64,000 nt of DNA from Brenneria corticis (GTDB taxonomy: Bacteria > Pseudomonadota > Gammaproteobacteria > Enterobacterales > Enterobacteriaceae): positions 124,001-188,000 of the forward strand of contig NZ_KZ819076.1 in assembly GCF_003115855.1 (NCBI RefSeq). The letters run 5' to 3'. Both the position numbers and the translations under genes were made by a program. Below are positions 1 to 7,996 of this stretch, piece by piece. The notes below the pieces were generated by a model that did not search any database, was not told the origin of the DNA, and saw nothing but the letters and a program-made list of their open reading frames with translations. Each line of letters opens with the position of its first letter. Within the stretch, counting starts at the first letter, position 1.

Positions 1-572
1 GCGAGAATGGAGAGCAGACTTCCCAGTATCGCGCAAAATAGCACGATGCTCAGTATAACAACCGCCGAGGTGGCCGATAAAAAGGTATCCAGTATCGAAG
101 GAATAGGCTCCCGTGACGTGCTGCGGATGCGCAGGCCCAGCAGTTCGTCTTTTGCCGACAGAATCGGGAAAATGACCGTCAAGGTATCCTGCCCCGCATA
201 CTCGCCTATGGAGGGGAGTTTATTCTGACAGACGCGGATAATGGCCATATCGTTAAATTGCAGATCCGAGGCTGATAACCGGTTGATGCATTCACCGCTC
301 ACATCGCGGGTATTAAAGGCGAAGGTTCTTATGTGCACGACAAGATAGCGTCCGGTTTTTTCCGTGGTATCGACGTCCGTAACGTCGCCGGAATTATAGG
401 AATCATAGGTTTTAATGATCGAGTCAAGGTTACGCTTCTCCACCCGCCAGGTTCTTTTATCTGACTCGTGTATAACAACGACGGTGATTAACAAGGAAAT
501 AAAACCGAACAGAATAAATGCGGATATCGGGTGGGAAAAAAACTCTAATATCTTATATTTAGTGCTATTCAT
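1..572 (-). CDS. Two-helix membrane protein, 5' part only, function unknown
   Basis: Reading leftwards from an ATG at 572, an open frame of 190 codons continues past the window edge. An AAGGA ribosome site lies about 8 bases upstream, which supports this start over the ATG at 576, which meets a stop after three codons. The protein begins MNSTKYKILEFF, has a membrane segment at about residues 15-35, then about 130 polar residues, and a second hydrophobic stretch at about 165-190 just before the edge. This is the topology of the sensor half of a receptor, cyclase or kinase, with a periplasmic domain between two helices, but no output domain is visible and I do not recognise the family. It diverges from mog, where E. 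coli has talB in tandem with mog. Confidence 0.75.
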   Translation of the reverse strand, partial: MNSTKYKILEFFSHPISAFILFGFISLLITVVVIHESDKRTWRVEKRNLDSIIKTYDSYNSGDVTDVDTTEKTGRYLVVHIRTFAFNTRDVSGECINRLSASDLQFNDMAIIRVCQNKLPSIGEYAGQDTLTVIFPILSAKDELLGLRIRSTSREPIPSILDTFLSATSAVVILSIVLFCAILGSLLSIL

Positions 573-917
573 GCATACTTCCTTGGTGTGGCTTTTTACT
601 TATTATCTTGGCGTTAAGCTATGCGTGAATTTTATCATAGTATCTTCGCTCGGGTGAACGTTAATGATAGGCGAGGTCGTTGTTTTTCTTTTTTTTAAAA
701 GTTTTTTTTTAAGTAAAGGCTGTCGGGCGTGGAGCGGTTGAGGAAACTCGCGTTGTTCAATTATCTCTTGGATTCAATGCAACGGGTTACTGATTAAAAT
801 GAATTTTTTTCATTTTTAAGCGAAGACTTAATAACGAGTATTATATGCGGCGATTTAGCCGCTCGAAGCAGACAATATCCTGATAAAATTGGGTTTTCAT
901 TTTCCAGGAGTCCTCTT
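573..917. other. Divergent intergenic region, left membrane gene / mog
   Basis: This AT-rich spacer must carry the promoters of two divergent genes. It contains T- and A-runs at about 680-715 and a small perfect hairpin (GCGGC, six-base loop, GCCGC) at 847-862 just upstream of mog. I see no convincing coding sequence and no clear -35/-10 pair. Confidence 0.4.
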
Positions 918-1505
918 ATGAACGTATTGCATGTGGGATTGGTATCGGTTTCCGATCGGGCGTCGGGCGGTGTTTATCAGGATAAAGGCATTCCGGCGTT
1001 GGAAACGTGGTTGACGGCCGCATTAACCACCCCCTTTGAAATCGAAACCCGTCTGGTGCCGGATGAGCAACCGTTGATTGAACAAACGCTATGTGAACTG
1101 GTTGATGAGCGTGGCTGTCATCTGGTGCTTACCACGGGCGGCACCGGGCCGGCGCGTCGCGATGTGACGCCCGACGCGACGCTGGCCGTCGCCGATCGCG
1201 TAATGCCGGGCTTTGGCGAACAGATGCGCCAAATCAGTCTGCAATTTGTGCCGACGGCGATTCTGTCCCGACAGGTGGGGGTGATTCGCAAACACGCGCT
1301 GATTCTTAATCTGCCCGGGCAGCCCAAATCCATCAAAGAGACGCTGGAAGGGCTGAAAGATAGCGACGGCAGCGTCGTCGTCGCCGGGATTTTTGCCAGC
1401 ATTCCCTATTGTATCCAACTGCTGGAAGGGCCGTACATTGAAACCGACCCGCGCGTCGTAGCAGCTTTTCGTCCTAAAAATGCCATCCGCGAAATAAAAA
1501 ACTGA
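918..1505 (+). CDS. mog: Molybdopterin adenylyltransferase Mog
   Basis: Mog adenylylates molybdopterin with ATP, which activates the dithiolene for molybdate insertion by MoeA in molybdenum cofactor synthesis. It is a cytoplasmic trimer in the known family. The 195-residue product matches the E. coli protein in length. It shows the MoaB/Mog fold signature TTGGTGPARRDVTPDAT at about residues 74-90 and the LPGQPKSI motif near 135-142. The ATG at 918 follows a CAGGAG site at 905-910. The E. coli neighbours talB and satP are partly preserved: satP lies downstream, but a transporter gene now intervenes. No frameshift or missing motif is seen. Confidence 0.95.
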   Translation: MNVLHVGLVSVSDRASGGVYQDKGIPALETWLTAALTTPFEIETRLVPDEQPLIEQTLCELVDERGCHLVLTTGGTGPARRDVTPDATLAVADRVMPGFGEQMRQISLQFVPTAILSRQVGVIRKHALILNLPGQPKSIKETLEGLKDSDGSVVVAGIFASIPYCIQLLEGPYIETDPRVVAAFRPKNAIREIKN

Positions 1506-1628
1506 AGTTTGGCGATTTCAAACATAAGATTCAGCTTTGCTGGTGTATCAGAATTTTGCCGCTATAGTAATTTTTGCTTTACACAAGGCGGTAAAATTTT
1601 ATTTCCACTCTGGCATTGCGCGGTATTT

Positions 1629-2975
1629 ATGAATCACGAGCAGCATCACTCTCACCAACGGCAGCGCCGGTTAAACCGGCAGGATTACAAAACGCTTTCT
1701 CTGGCGGCGCTGGGCGGCGCGCTGGAGTTTTATGACTTTATTATCTTCGTCTTTTTCGCGGCGGTTATCGGGGATCTCTTTTTCCCGGCGGATATTCCCG
1801 AATGGCTGCGTCAGGTTCAGACCTTCGGCATTTTCGCCGCCGGGTATCTGGCCCGCCCGCTGGGCGGCATTATCATGGCCCACTTCGGCGACCTGGTCGG
1901 GCGTAAAAAAATGTTCAGCCTGAGCATCCTGCTGATGGCGTTGCCGACGCTGGCGATGGGCATGCTGCCGACCTATGAAGCTATCGGGATCGCCGCGCCG
2001 TTATTACTGCTGCTGATGCGCGTGCTGCAGGGCGCGGCGATCGGCGGCGAGGTGCCCGGCGCGTGGGTGTTTGTGGCGGAACACGTTCCCCGCTCCCGCA
2101 TCGGTTTTGCCTGCGGAACCTTGACGGCCGGCCTGACGATGGGGATTTTACTGGGATCGCTGGTCGCCACCTTATTGAATACCGTGCTGACGCCGGCGCA
2201 GATGTCGGGCGGCGGCTGGCGGGTGCCTTTCTTTATCGGCGGGATTTTTGGCCTGGTGGCCATGTATCTGCGCCGCTGGCTGCAGGAAACGCCGGTTTTT
2301 ACCGCCATGCGGGCGCAAAAAAAGCTGGCGGAGGAGGTGCCGCTGAAATCGGTGGTGCTAAAACATAAAAGAGCGGTGGCGGTGTCGATGCTGCTTACCT
2401 GGATGCTATCCGCCTGTATTGTGGTGGTGATTCTGATGGCGCCCACCTATCTGCAAAAAGTTCACGGCATTTCCGCGGCGCTGGCGCTGCAGGCGAACTG
2501 CCTGGCCACTATCGCCCTGATGTTCGGCTGCGTTATCGCCGGTTTGCTGAGCGACCGCTTCGGCGCCAGTAAGGTTTTTATCGGCGGCAGTCTGTTGCTG
2601 GCGGCGTGCAGCTGGTTTTTCTACCGCACGGCGGCGGGCGATACGGAGTGGCTGTTCGTCGGCTATGCGCTCGTCGGGCTCAGCGTCGGCGTGGTGGGGG
2701 CGGTGCCTTACGTGATGGTGCGCGCTTTTCCGGCGGAGGTCCGCTTTTCCGGGATCTCGTTTTCCTATAACGTGTCTTACGCTATTTTTGGCGGCCTGAC
2801 GCCGATTTTCGTCACGTTGATTATGAAGGTAACGCCGCTGGCGCCGGCCTGGTATGTGCTGGCGCTGTCCGGCGTCGGGGTGCTGCTGGGAATATATTTA
2901 CAGCGCGATCTGAATAGCGAGCAGGCCGGTAAGGCGCCGGAGGCGGAGCCTACCCGTTCGCCGGTCGGTATTTAA
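1629..2975 (+). CDS. MHS-family (metabolite:H+ symporter) MFS transporter
   Basis: A 448-residue inner-membrane carrier of the major facilitator superfamily. The N-terminus MNHEQHHSHQ is histidine-rich. The first helix reads GALEFYDFIIFVFFA, typical of the ProP/ShiA/KgtP (MHS) branch, and the loop between helices 2 and 3 carries the MFS motif GDLVGRKK. LQGAAIGGEVPGA in helix 4 and a second GLLSDRFG motif after helix 8 also fit. Twelve hydrophobic segments can be counted. An in-frame TTG at 1509 would add 40 poorly conserved residues, so the ATG at 1629 is preferred although its ribosome site is weak. The substrate cannot be told: MHS members move dicarboxylates, betaines or shikimate. It is transcribed in the same direction as mog. 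Confidence 0.8.
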   Translation: MNHEQHHSHQRQRRLNRQDYKTLSLAALGGALEFYDFIIFVFFAAVIGDLFFPADIPEWLRQVQTFGIFAAGYLARPLGGIIMAHFGDLVGRKKMFSLSILLMALPTLAMGMLPTYEAIGIAAPLLLLLMRVLQGAAIGGEVPGAWVFVAEHVPRSRIGFACGTLTAGLTMGILLGSLVATLLNTVLTPAQMSGGGWRVPFFIGGIFGLVAMYLRRWLQETPVFTAMRAQKKLAEEVPLKSVVLKHKRAVAVSMLLTWMLSACIVVVILMAPTYLQKVHGISAALALQANCLATIALMFGCVIAGLLSDRFGASKVFIGGSLLLAACSWFFYRTAAGDTEWLFVGYALVGLSVGVVGAVPYVMVRAFPAEVRFSGISFSYNVSYAIFGGLTPIFVTLIMKVTPLAPAWYVLALSGVGVLLGIYLQRDLNSEQAGKAPEAEPTRSPVGI

Positions 2976-2984
2976 TGCCTGTTG

Positions 2985-3011
2985 GTCACTCCCCGCCGCG
3001 CAGGGAGTGAC
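2985..3011. terminator. Hairpin between convergent genes
   Basis: A perfect nine-base inverted repeat (GTCACTCCC and GGGAGTGAC) with a nine-base loop sits between the stop of the MFS gene and the stop of satP, which converge. Neither side has a long T-run, so it may be a weak terminator or an mRNA 3'-end stabiliser. Confidence 0.5.
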
Positions 3012-3038
3012 GCCATTGCCTTAAACCGCATTCCGTAC

Positions 3039-3611
3039 CTAGTGCGCGCCGCGCGCGCCGATAGGCAGGACTTTACGGCCGAACTGTTCGTTCAACACTT
3101 CCGCCATCGCCAGATAAATCGCGCTGGCGCCGCAGATAATGCCTTCGAAACCGGCAAAGGTCAGCAGCGCATGGTTGCCGGTAAAATTACCGACGGCCAG
3201 CAACGCGAAAAGCAGCGTCAGGCTGGCAAACACAAACTGCAACGCCAGGTTGGCGCGTAAGGTTCCGAAGAACATAAACAGGGTGAAGACCCCCCACAGG
3301 CCGAGGAACACGCCCAGGAACTGAGGATCGCTGGCTTCGGCCAGGCCCATTTTCGGCAATATAAGAATAGCCACCAACGTCAGCCAGAAAGCACCGTAAG
3401 AGGTGAATGCGGTAACGCCGAAGGTATTGCCTTTTTTATATTCCAGTAATCCGGCCAGAATCTGGGCGATACCGCCGTAGAAAATGCCCATGCTGAGGAT
3501 AATGGAAGAAAGCGGGAAAAAGCCTGCGTTGTGCAGGTTTAATAAAATAGTGGTCATCCCGAAGCCCATCAGCCCTAACGGACCGGGATTTGCCAACGTG
3601 TTTGCGCTCAT
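3039..3611 (-). CDS. satP: Acetate/succinate:proton symporter SatP
   Basis: SatP (formerly YaaH) imports acetate and succinate with protons across the inner membrane. It belongs to the AceTr (GPR1/FUN34/YaaH) family, which forms hexamers. The 190-residue product has the signature NPGPLGLMGFGMTTILLN at the N-terminus, six hydrophobic helices, the FGVTAFTSYGAFW stretch and the conserved tail AMAEVLNEQFGRKVLPIG. Nine codons exist upstream, but the ATG at 3611 fits the family start and is preceded by an AGAGG ribosome site. It is convergent with the MFS gene and divergent from dnaK. E. coli yaaW and yaaI, which lie between satP and dnaK, are absent. Confidence 0.95.
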   Translation of the reverse strand: MSANTLANPGPLGLMGFGMTTILLNLHNAGFFPLSSIILSMGIFYGGIAQILAGLLEYKKGNTFGVTAFTSYGAFWLTLVAILILPKMGLAEASDPQFLGVFLGLWGVFTLFMFFGTLRANLALQFVFASLTLLFALLAVGNFTGNHALLTFAGFEGIICGASAIYLAMAEVLNEQFGRKVLPIGARGAH

Positions 3612-3800
3612 AAAACCTCTGCAATAACAGATTATCAAAATAGATGTTGTTTAAGGTGTTATTGCCCGTGATAGCGACGGTTGCGTACCCCGTTTTACCA
3701 GCGAGCGCGGCATCATATCCGGCGCGTTGAGCGGACACAACATGGCGAAGGCGGAATAGTTTGATTGAACAGGGCATAAAGGTCATTTTTTTTCATATCC

Positions 3801-3832
3801 CCCCTTGATGATGGAATTGTTGACCCCATCTT
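3801..3832 (+). promoter_or_regulatory. Sigma-32 heat-shock promoter of dnaKJ (P1-like)
   Basis: CTTGATG at 3804-3810 and CCCCATCT at 3824-3831, 13 bases apart, match the sigma-32 consensus and closely resemble E. coli dnaK P1. The start of transcription would be near 3838, leaving a leader of about 180 bases. A second TTGAAA-type element at about 3944 may be a P2 promoter. The remainder of the 3612-4019 gap also carries the satP promoter on the other strand and no gene. Confidence 0.85.
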
Positions 3833-4019
3833 ATTTTCAACCAAAACGGTTTGACCAAATCAAAAAGGGTTTATGCCGGCTCGTCACGCTAGCGCGGCGT
3901 CTTGAAAAAATCAGGCCGCGCCGGTGAAAAATGTCGTTGTGCAGTTGAAAAATGACATTGCGTCCGCATAGTAGGTTGAACTACCACACCGAATATGACT
4001 TTTTAGTGGAGATGTTTAG

Positions 4020-5936
4020 ATGGGTAAGATTATTGGTATCGACCTTGGTACGACCAACTCTTGTGTAGCGATTATGGACGGTACGCAGGTTAAAGTACTG
4101 GAAAACAGCGAAGGCGATCGCACCACGCCTTCAATCATTGCTTATACCCAAGACGGTGAGACTCTGGTTGGCCAACCGGCTAAACGTCAGGCGGTGACTA
4201 ACCCGAAAAATACGCTGTTCGCGATTAAGCGTCTGATCGGCCGTCGTTTCAAAGATGAAGAAGTTCAGCGCGATACCAACATCATGCCGTATAAAATCAT
4301 CGCGGCTGATAACGGCGATGCCTGGCTGGAAGTGAAAGATCAGAAGCTGGCTCCGCCGCAGATTTCAGCTGAAGTGCTGAAAAAAATGAAGAAAACGGCG
4401 GAAGACTATCTGGGCGAACCGGTAACCGAAGCGGTTATCACCGTCCCGGCCTACTTCAACGATGCTCAGCGTCAGGCGACCAAAGACGCCGGCCGTATCG
4501 CCGGCCTGGAAGTGAAACGTATTATTAACGAACCGACCGCCGCCGCGCTGGCGTACGGCCTGGATAAAGAAGTGGGCAACCGCACCATCGCCGTCTATGA
4601 CCTGGGCGGCGGTACTTTCGATATCTCTATTATCGAAATCGATGAGGTTGACGGCGAAAAAACCTTTGAAGTTCTGGCGACCAACGGTGATACCCACCTG
4701 GGCGGCGAAGACTTCGACAGCCGTTTGATCAACTATCTGGTTGACGAATTCAAGAAAGAGCAGGGCTTTGACCTGCGTAACGATCCGCTGGCGATGCAGC
4801 GTCTGAAAGAAGCGGCGGAAAAAGCCAAGATTGAGCTCTCTTCCGCGCAGCAGACCGACGTCAACCTGCCGTACATCACCGCGGATGCGACCGGCCCGAA
4901 ACACCTGAACATCAAAGTGACGCGCGCCAAACTGGAGTCTTTGGTTGAAGATTTGGTCAACCGTTCTCTGGAGCCGCTGAAAGTCGCGCTGAAAGACGCC
5001 GGCCTGTCCGTGTCTCAGGTTCAGGACGTTATTCTGGTCGGCGGTCAGACCCGTATGCCGCTGGTACAGAAGAAAGTGGCTGATTTCTTCGGCAAGGAAC
5101 CGCGTAAAGACGTCAACCCGGATGAAGCGGTGGCTATCGGCGCCGCGGTTCAGGGCGGCGTGTTGTCCGGCGACGTGAAAGACGTTCTGCTGCTGGACGT
5201 TACCCCGCTGTCGCTGGGTATCGAAACCATGGGCGGCGTGATGACGGCGCTGATTGCCAAGAACACCACTATCCCGACGAAACACAGCCAGGTGTTCTCT
5301 ACGGCGGAAGATAACCAGTCCGCGGTGACGATTCACGTCCTGCAGGGTGAGCGTAAACGCGCCCAGGATAACAAGTCCCTGGGGCAGTTTAACCTGGACG
5401 GCATTCAGCCTGCGCCGCGCGGTTTGCCGCAGATCGAAGTTACGTTCGACATCGATGCCGACGGTATCCTGCACGTTTCCGCGAAAGATAAAAACAGCGG
5501 CCGCGAGCAGAAAATCACCATCAAGGCCTCTTCCGGTCTGAATGAGGACGAGATCCAGAAAATGGTGCGCGATGCCGAAGCGAACGCGGAATCCGACCGT
5601 AAGTTTGAGGAACTGGTGCAGACCCGCAACCAGGGCGATCACCTGTTGCACAGCACGCGCAAGCAGCTGGAAGAAGTCGGCGATAATCTGGCCGCCGATG
5701 ATAAAACCGCCATTGACGATGCGCTGAAAGCGCTGGAAAGCGCGCTGAAAGGCGAAGACAAGGCCGATATCGAAGCGAAGATCCAGGCGCTGGTTCAGGT
5801 TTCCGGCAAACTGCTGGAAGCCTCTCAGCAGCAGGCTCAGGCCGGCGCGGGCGCTGAAGGCGCGGCGGATGACGCCGCTCGTAAAGACGACGACGTGGTC
5901 GATGCCGAGTTTGAAGAAGTAAAAGATAAAAAGTAA
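4020..5936 (+). CDS. dnaK: Hsp70 chaperone DnaK
   Basis: DnaK is the ATP-driven Hsp70 chaperone that folds new and stress-damaged proteins and holds sigma-32 for degradation. The product is 638 residues, the E. coli length. The nucleotide-binding domain starts GKIIGIDLGTTNSCVA. Phosphate-binding DLGGGTFD lies at about 194-201, the interdomain linker DVLLLDVTPLSLG at about 385-397, then the beta-sandwich substrate domain and helical lid. The acidic tail ends DAEFEEVKDKK, which contains the usual EEVKDKK end. GGAG precedes the ATG at 4020. It is the first gene of the dnaK-dnaJ operon and is heat-shock controlled through the sigma-32 promoter. Confidence 0.99.
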   Translation: MGKIIGIDLGTTNSCVAIMDGTQVKVLENSEGDRTTPSIIAYTQDGETLVGQPAKRQAVTNPKNTLFAIKRLIGRRFKDEEVQRDTNIMPYKIIAADNGDAWLEVKDQKLAPPQISAEVLKKMKKTAEDYLGEPVTEAVITVPAYFNDAQRQATKDAGRIAGLEVKRIINEPTAAALAYGLDKEVGNRTIAVYDLGGGTFDISIIEIDEVDGEKTFEVLATNGDTHLGGEDFDSRLINYLVDEFKKEQGFDLRNDPLAMQRLKEAAEKAKIELSSAQQTDVNLPYITADATGPKHLNIKVTRAKLESLVEDLVNRSLEPLKVALKDAGLSVSQVQDVILVGGQTRMPLVQKKVADFFGKEPRKDVNPDEAVAIGAAVQGGVLSGDVKDVLLLDVTPLSLGIETMGGVMTALIAKNTTIPTKHSQVFSTAEDNQSAVTIHVLQGERKRAQDNKSLGQFNLDGIQPAPRGLPQIEVTFDIDADGILHVSAKDKNSGREQKITIKASSGLNEDEIQKMVRDAEANAESDRKFEELVQTRNQGDHLLHSTRKQLEEVGDNLAADDKTAIDDALKALESALKGEDKADIEAKIQALVQVSGKLLEASQQQAQAGAGAEGAADDAARKDDDVVDAEFEEVKDKK

Positions 5937-5937
5937 T

Positions 5938-6022
5938 TGCCCTGAGCGGGCACGGTAGCGGTCAGTAGTAGATACTGTTGCTGGCAACCAGCACGGGCGT
6001 CGAGGAAACTCTGCGCCCGTGC
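5938..6022 (+). promoter_or_regulatory. Hairpins in the dnaK-dnaJ spacer
   Basis: Three inverted repeats fill the spacer: TGCCC/GGGCA at 5938-5952, GTTG/CAAC at about 5977-5988, and a perfect nine-base stem GCACGGGCG/CGCCCGTGC at 5991-5999 and 6014-6022. There is no T-run, so this is more likely an mRNA processing or stability element that lowers dnaJ relative to dnaK than a full terminator. Confidence 0.6.
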
Positions 6023-6049
6023 ACGTATGTTGAGGGCAGGAAAAAAAGA

Positions 6050-7183
6050 ATGGCGAAGCAAGACTATTACGAGATTTTAGGCGTTGCTAAAGATGCGGAC
6101 GAGCGTGAAATCAAGAAGGCTTATAAACGTCTGGCGATGAAGTATCACCCGGATCGTAATTCTGGTGAGAAAGAAGCCGAGGCGCGATTTAAAGAGATCA
6201 AGGAAGCCTACGAGATCCTCACCGACTCACAGAAACGAGCTGCTTACGATCAGTACGGCCATGCCGCGTTTGAACAAGGCGGCATGGGCGGCGGCGGTGG
6301 CTTTAGCGGCGGCGGCGCCGATTTCGGTGATATCTTTGGCGACGTTTTCGGCGATATTTTTGGCGGCGGTCGCCGTCAGCGCGCGAGCCGCGGCTCCGAC
6401 TTACGCTACAACATGGAGCTGTCGCTGGAAGAGGCCGTGCGCGGCGTCACCAAAGAGATCCGTATTCCCACGCTGGAAGAGTGTGATGTTTGCCACGGCA
6501 GCGGGGCGAAACCGGGCAGTTCGCCCGTCACCTGTCCTACCTGTCACGGCAACGGCCAGGTGCAAATGCGCCAGGGTTTCTTTACCGTGCAGCAGGCCTG
6601 TCCGCACTGCCACGGCCGCGGCAAGATCATTAAAGATCCCTGCGTTAAATGCCACGGTCACGGCCGGGTGGAAAAGAGCAAAACGCTGTCGGTGAAGATC
6701 CCGGCCGGGGTGGATACCGGCGACCGCATCCGTTTGTCCGGCGAAGGGGAAGCGGGGGAGCACGGCGCGCCGGCGGGCGATTTGTATGTGCAGGTTCAGG
6801 TGAAAGCGCATCCGATTTTCCAGCGCGAAGAAAACAACCTGTACTGTGAGGTGCCGATCAACTTCGCCATGGCGGCGTTGGGCGGAGAAATTGAAGTGCC
6901 GACGCTGGATGGCCGGGTGAAGCTGAAAGTTCCCGCCGAAACGCAAACCGGCAAACTGTTCCGCATGCGCGGCAAGGGCGTGAAGTCGGTACGGGGCGGC
7001 GCCCAGGGCGATCTGCTGTGCCGGGTGGTGGTGGAAACCCCGGTCAGCCTGAACGAGCGGCAAAGAGAGCTATTGCAGGAGCTGGCGGAAAGCTTCGGCG
7101 GCCCGTCGGGCGACAGAAACAGCCCGCGTTCCAAAAGCTTCTTCGACGGCGTGAAGAAGTTTTTTGACGATCTGACGCGCTAA
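6050..7183 (+). CDS. dnaJ: Hsp40 co-chaperone DnaJ
   Basis: DnaJ delivers substrates to DnaK and stimulates its ATPase. The 377-residue protein has all type I parts. The J domain begins AKQDYYEILGV, with HPD in YHPDRN at about 33-35. A Gly/Phe region (GGMGGGGGFSGGGADFGD) follows at about 76-110. Four CxxCxGxG zinc repeats (CDVCHGSG, CPTCHGNG, CPHCHGRG, CVKCHGHG) span about 145-205, then the C-terminal substrate domain. The open frame extends 24 codons upstream, but the ATG at 6050 behind GGGCAGG gives the family N-terminus. It is co-transcribed with dnaK and followed by a strong terminator. Confidence 0.99.
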   Translation: MAKQDYYEILGVAKDADEREIKKAYKRLAMKYHPDRNSGEKEAEARFKEIKEAYEILTDSQKRAAYDQYGHAAFEQGGMGGGGGFSGGGADFGDIFGDVFGDIFGGGRRQRASRGSDLRYNMELSLEEAVRGVTKEIRIPTLEECDVCHGSGAKPGSSPVTCPTCHGNGQVQMRQGFFTVQQACPHCHGRGKIIKDPCVKCHGHGRVEKSKTLSVKIPAGVDTGDRIRLSGEGEAGEHGAPAGDLYVQVQVKAHPIFQREENNLYCEVPINFAMAALGGEIEVPTLDGRVKLKVPAETQTGKLFRMRGKGVKSVRGGAQGDLLCRVVVETPVSLNERQRELLQELAESFGGPSGDRNSPRSKSFFDGVKKFFDDLTR

Positions 7184-7217
7184 GGCGCTTTTTATCGCCA
7201 GCGGGATAAGACGGAAA

Positions 7218-7249
7218 AACCGGTCGCGAATCAGCGGCCGGTTTTTTTT
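7218..7249 (+). terminator. Rho-independent terminator of dnaKJ
   Basis: AACCGGTCGC at 7218-7227 pairs with GCGGCCGGTT at 7234-7243 (one G-U pair) around a six-base loop, followed by a run of T to 7249. Confidence 0.9.
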
Positions 7250-7266
7250 GCTCTGACGGCAGACGT

Positions 7267-7294
7267 AAAAAAACCGGCCTGAGCCGGTTTTTTT
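7267..7294 (-). terminator. Rho-independent terminator of rpsT
   Basis: AAACCGGC at 7271-7278 and GCCGGTTT at 7283-7290 flank a CTGA loop. A-runs on the left and T-runs on the right make it bidirectional. Read on the minus strand it lies about 25 bases beyond the rpsT stop. It also backs up the dnaKJ terminator. Confidence 0.85.
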
Positions 7295-7319
7295 AACCAC
7301 AATAATACGCGAAAAGCGA

Positions 7320-7583
7320 TTATTGCATGGCGTTGATGCGCGCAACCAGATTGGATTTATGACGTGCAGCTTTGTTTTTGTGGATCAGGCCTTTGCTTGC
7401 CTGACGATCCACGATCGGTTGCATATCATTAAACGCATTCTGTGCCGCTTCTTTATCGCCAGTCGCGATCGCCGCGTATACTTTCTTGATGAAAGTACGC
7501 ATCATCGAGCGACGGCTTGCGTTATGCTTGCGGCGCTTCTCAGATTGTACGGCGCGTTTCTTAGCTGATTTGATATTAGCCAA
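7320..7583 (-). CDS. rpsT: 30S ribosomal protein S20
   Basis: S20 binds 16S rRNA helices early in 30S assembly. The 87-residue, lysine/arginine-rich product begins ANIKSAKKRAVQSEKRR and ends VARINAMQ, matching the family along its whole length. Translation starts at a TTG (7583-7581) behind GGGAG. A UUG start is also used by E. coli rpsT, where it takes part in autogenous control, so the same is likely here. The gene is monocistronic, divergent from ribF and convergent with dnaJ. Confidence 0.98.
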   Translation of the reverse strand: MANIKSAKKRAVQSEKRRKHNASRRSMMRTFIKKVYAAIATGDKEAAQNAFNDMQPIVDRQASKGLIHKNKAARHKSNLVARINAMQ

Positions 7584-7631
7584 GGTCCAACTCCCAAATA
7601 TATTCTATCGAGGACAATTCAAAGGCCGAGG

Positions 7632-7660
7632 AATATGCCCTTTTAGCCTTCGTTTGTCAA
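7632..7660 (-). promoter_or_regulatory. Sigma-70 promoter of rpsT
   Basis: On the minus strand a consensus -35 TTGACA (7660-7655) and -10 CATATT (7637-7632) are separated by exactly 17 bases. They are followed by the GC-rich discriminator CCTCGGCC, typical of stringently controlled ribosomal promoters. The sequence closely follows the E. coli rpsT promoter. Confidence 0.85.
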
Positions 7661-7927
7661 TGGATTTGTGCAAATAAGCGCCGTTTGTACGTCGACGCTT
7701 GTTACGTTGTGATGGCGCAGGATTTTAACAGCTTCACGCGGTGGAATACAGCTTTTCGCATGATAAATTCACCTTAAGGCGATTAAAGCGCGATAAAACA
7801 ATTAATCACGGCGAAAACCCCGTCGGAATAGCCCGCTTGTCGCCGCTATTCGCCGACGATCCGTCGAAAAAACGCCAAAATAGCGACAGTATCCGCAAGG
7901 GCGGCGGTAAAAGGCGCGAATCGCGGG

Positions 7928-7956
7928 TTAACCTTACTCGCTGTACAAGGTATAAT
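7928..7956 (+). promoter_or_regulatory. Promoter of the ribF-ileS-lspA operon
   Basis: A perfect -10 TATAAT at 7951-7956 lies 17 bases after TTAACC (7928-7933), a four-of-six match to the -35 consensus. This places the start of transcription about 33 bases before the ribF ATG. Confidence 0.65.
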
Positions 7957-7996
7957 CCGCCGGTTTCCAATTTAACCCATTTGTTCTGAGCCAGCC

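Larger units (their letters stand above)
7584..7996. other. Divergent spacer rpsT / ribF
   Basis: This 413-base spacer holds the rpsT leader and promoter on the left and the ribF promoter on the right. The middle (about 7680-7920) contains no convincing gene, repeat or hairpin with a T-run. Small open frames there have no ribosome site. Confidence 0.5.

Noticed and set aside
415..657. 80-codon plus-strand open frame near the left edge
   Set aside because: It overlaps the start of the minus-strand membrane gene, has no ribosome site and no homologous motif.
1509..1628. TTG start giving the MFS protein 40 extra residues
   Set aside because: The extension has no family match and would begin four bases after the mog stop. 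The ATG at 1629 gives the usual MHS N-terminus.
4365..5987. 540-codon minus-strand open frame across dnaK
   Set aside because: It is the antisense shadow of dnaK, caused by biased codon use. It has no family match or ribosome site.
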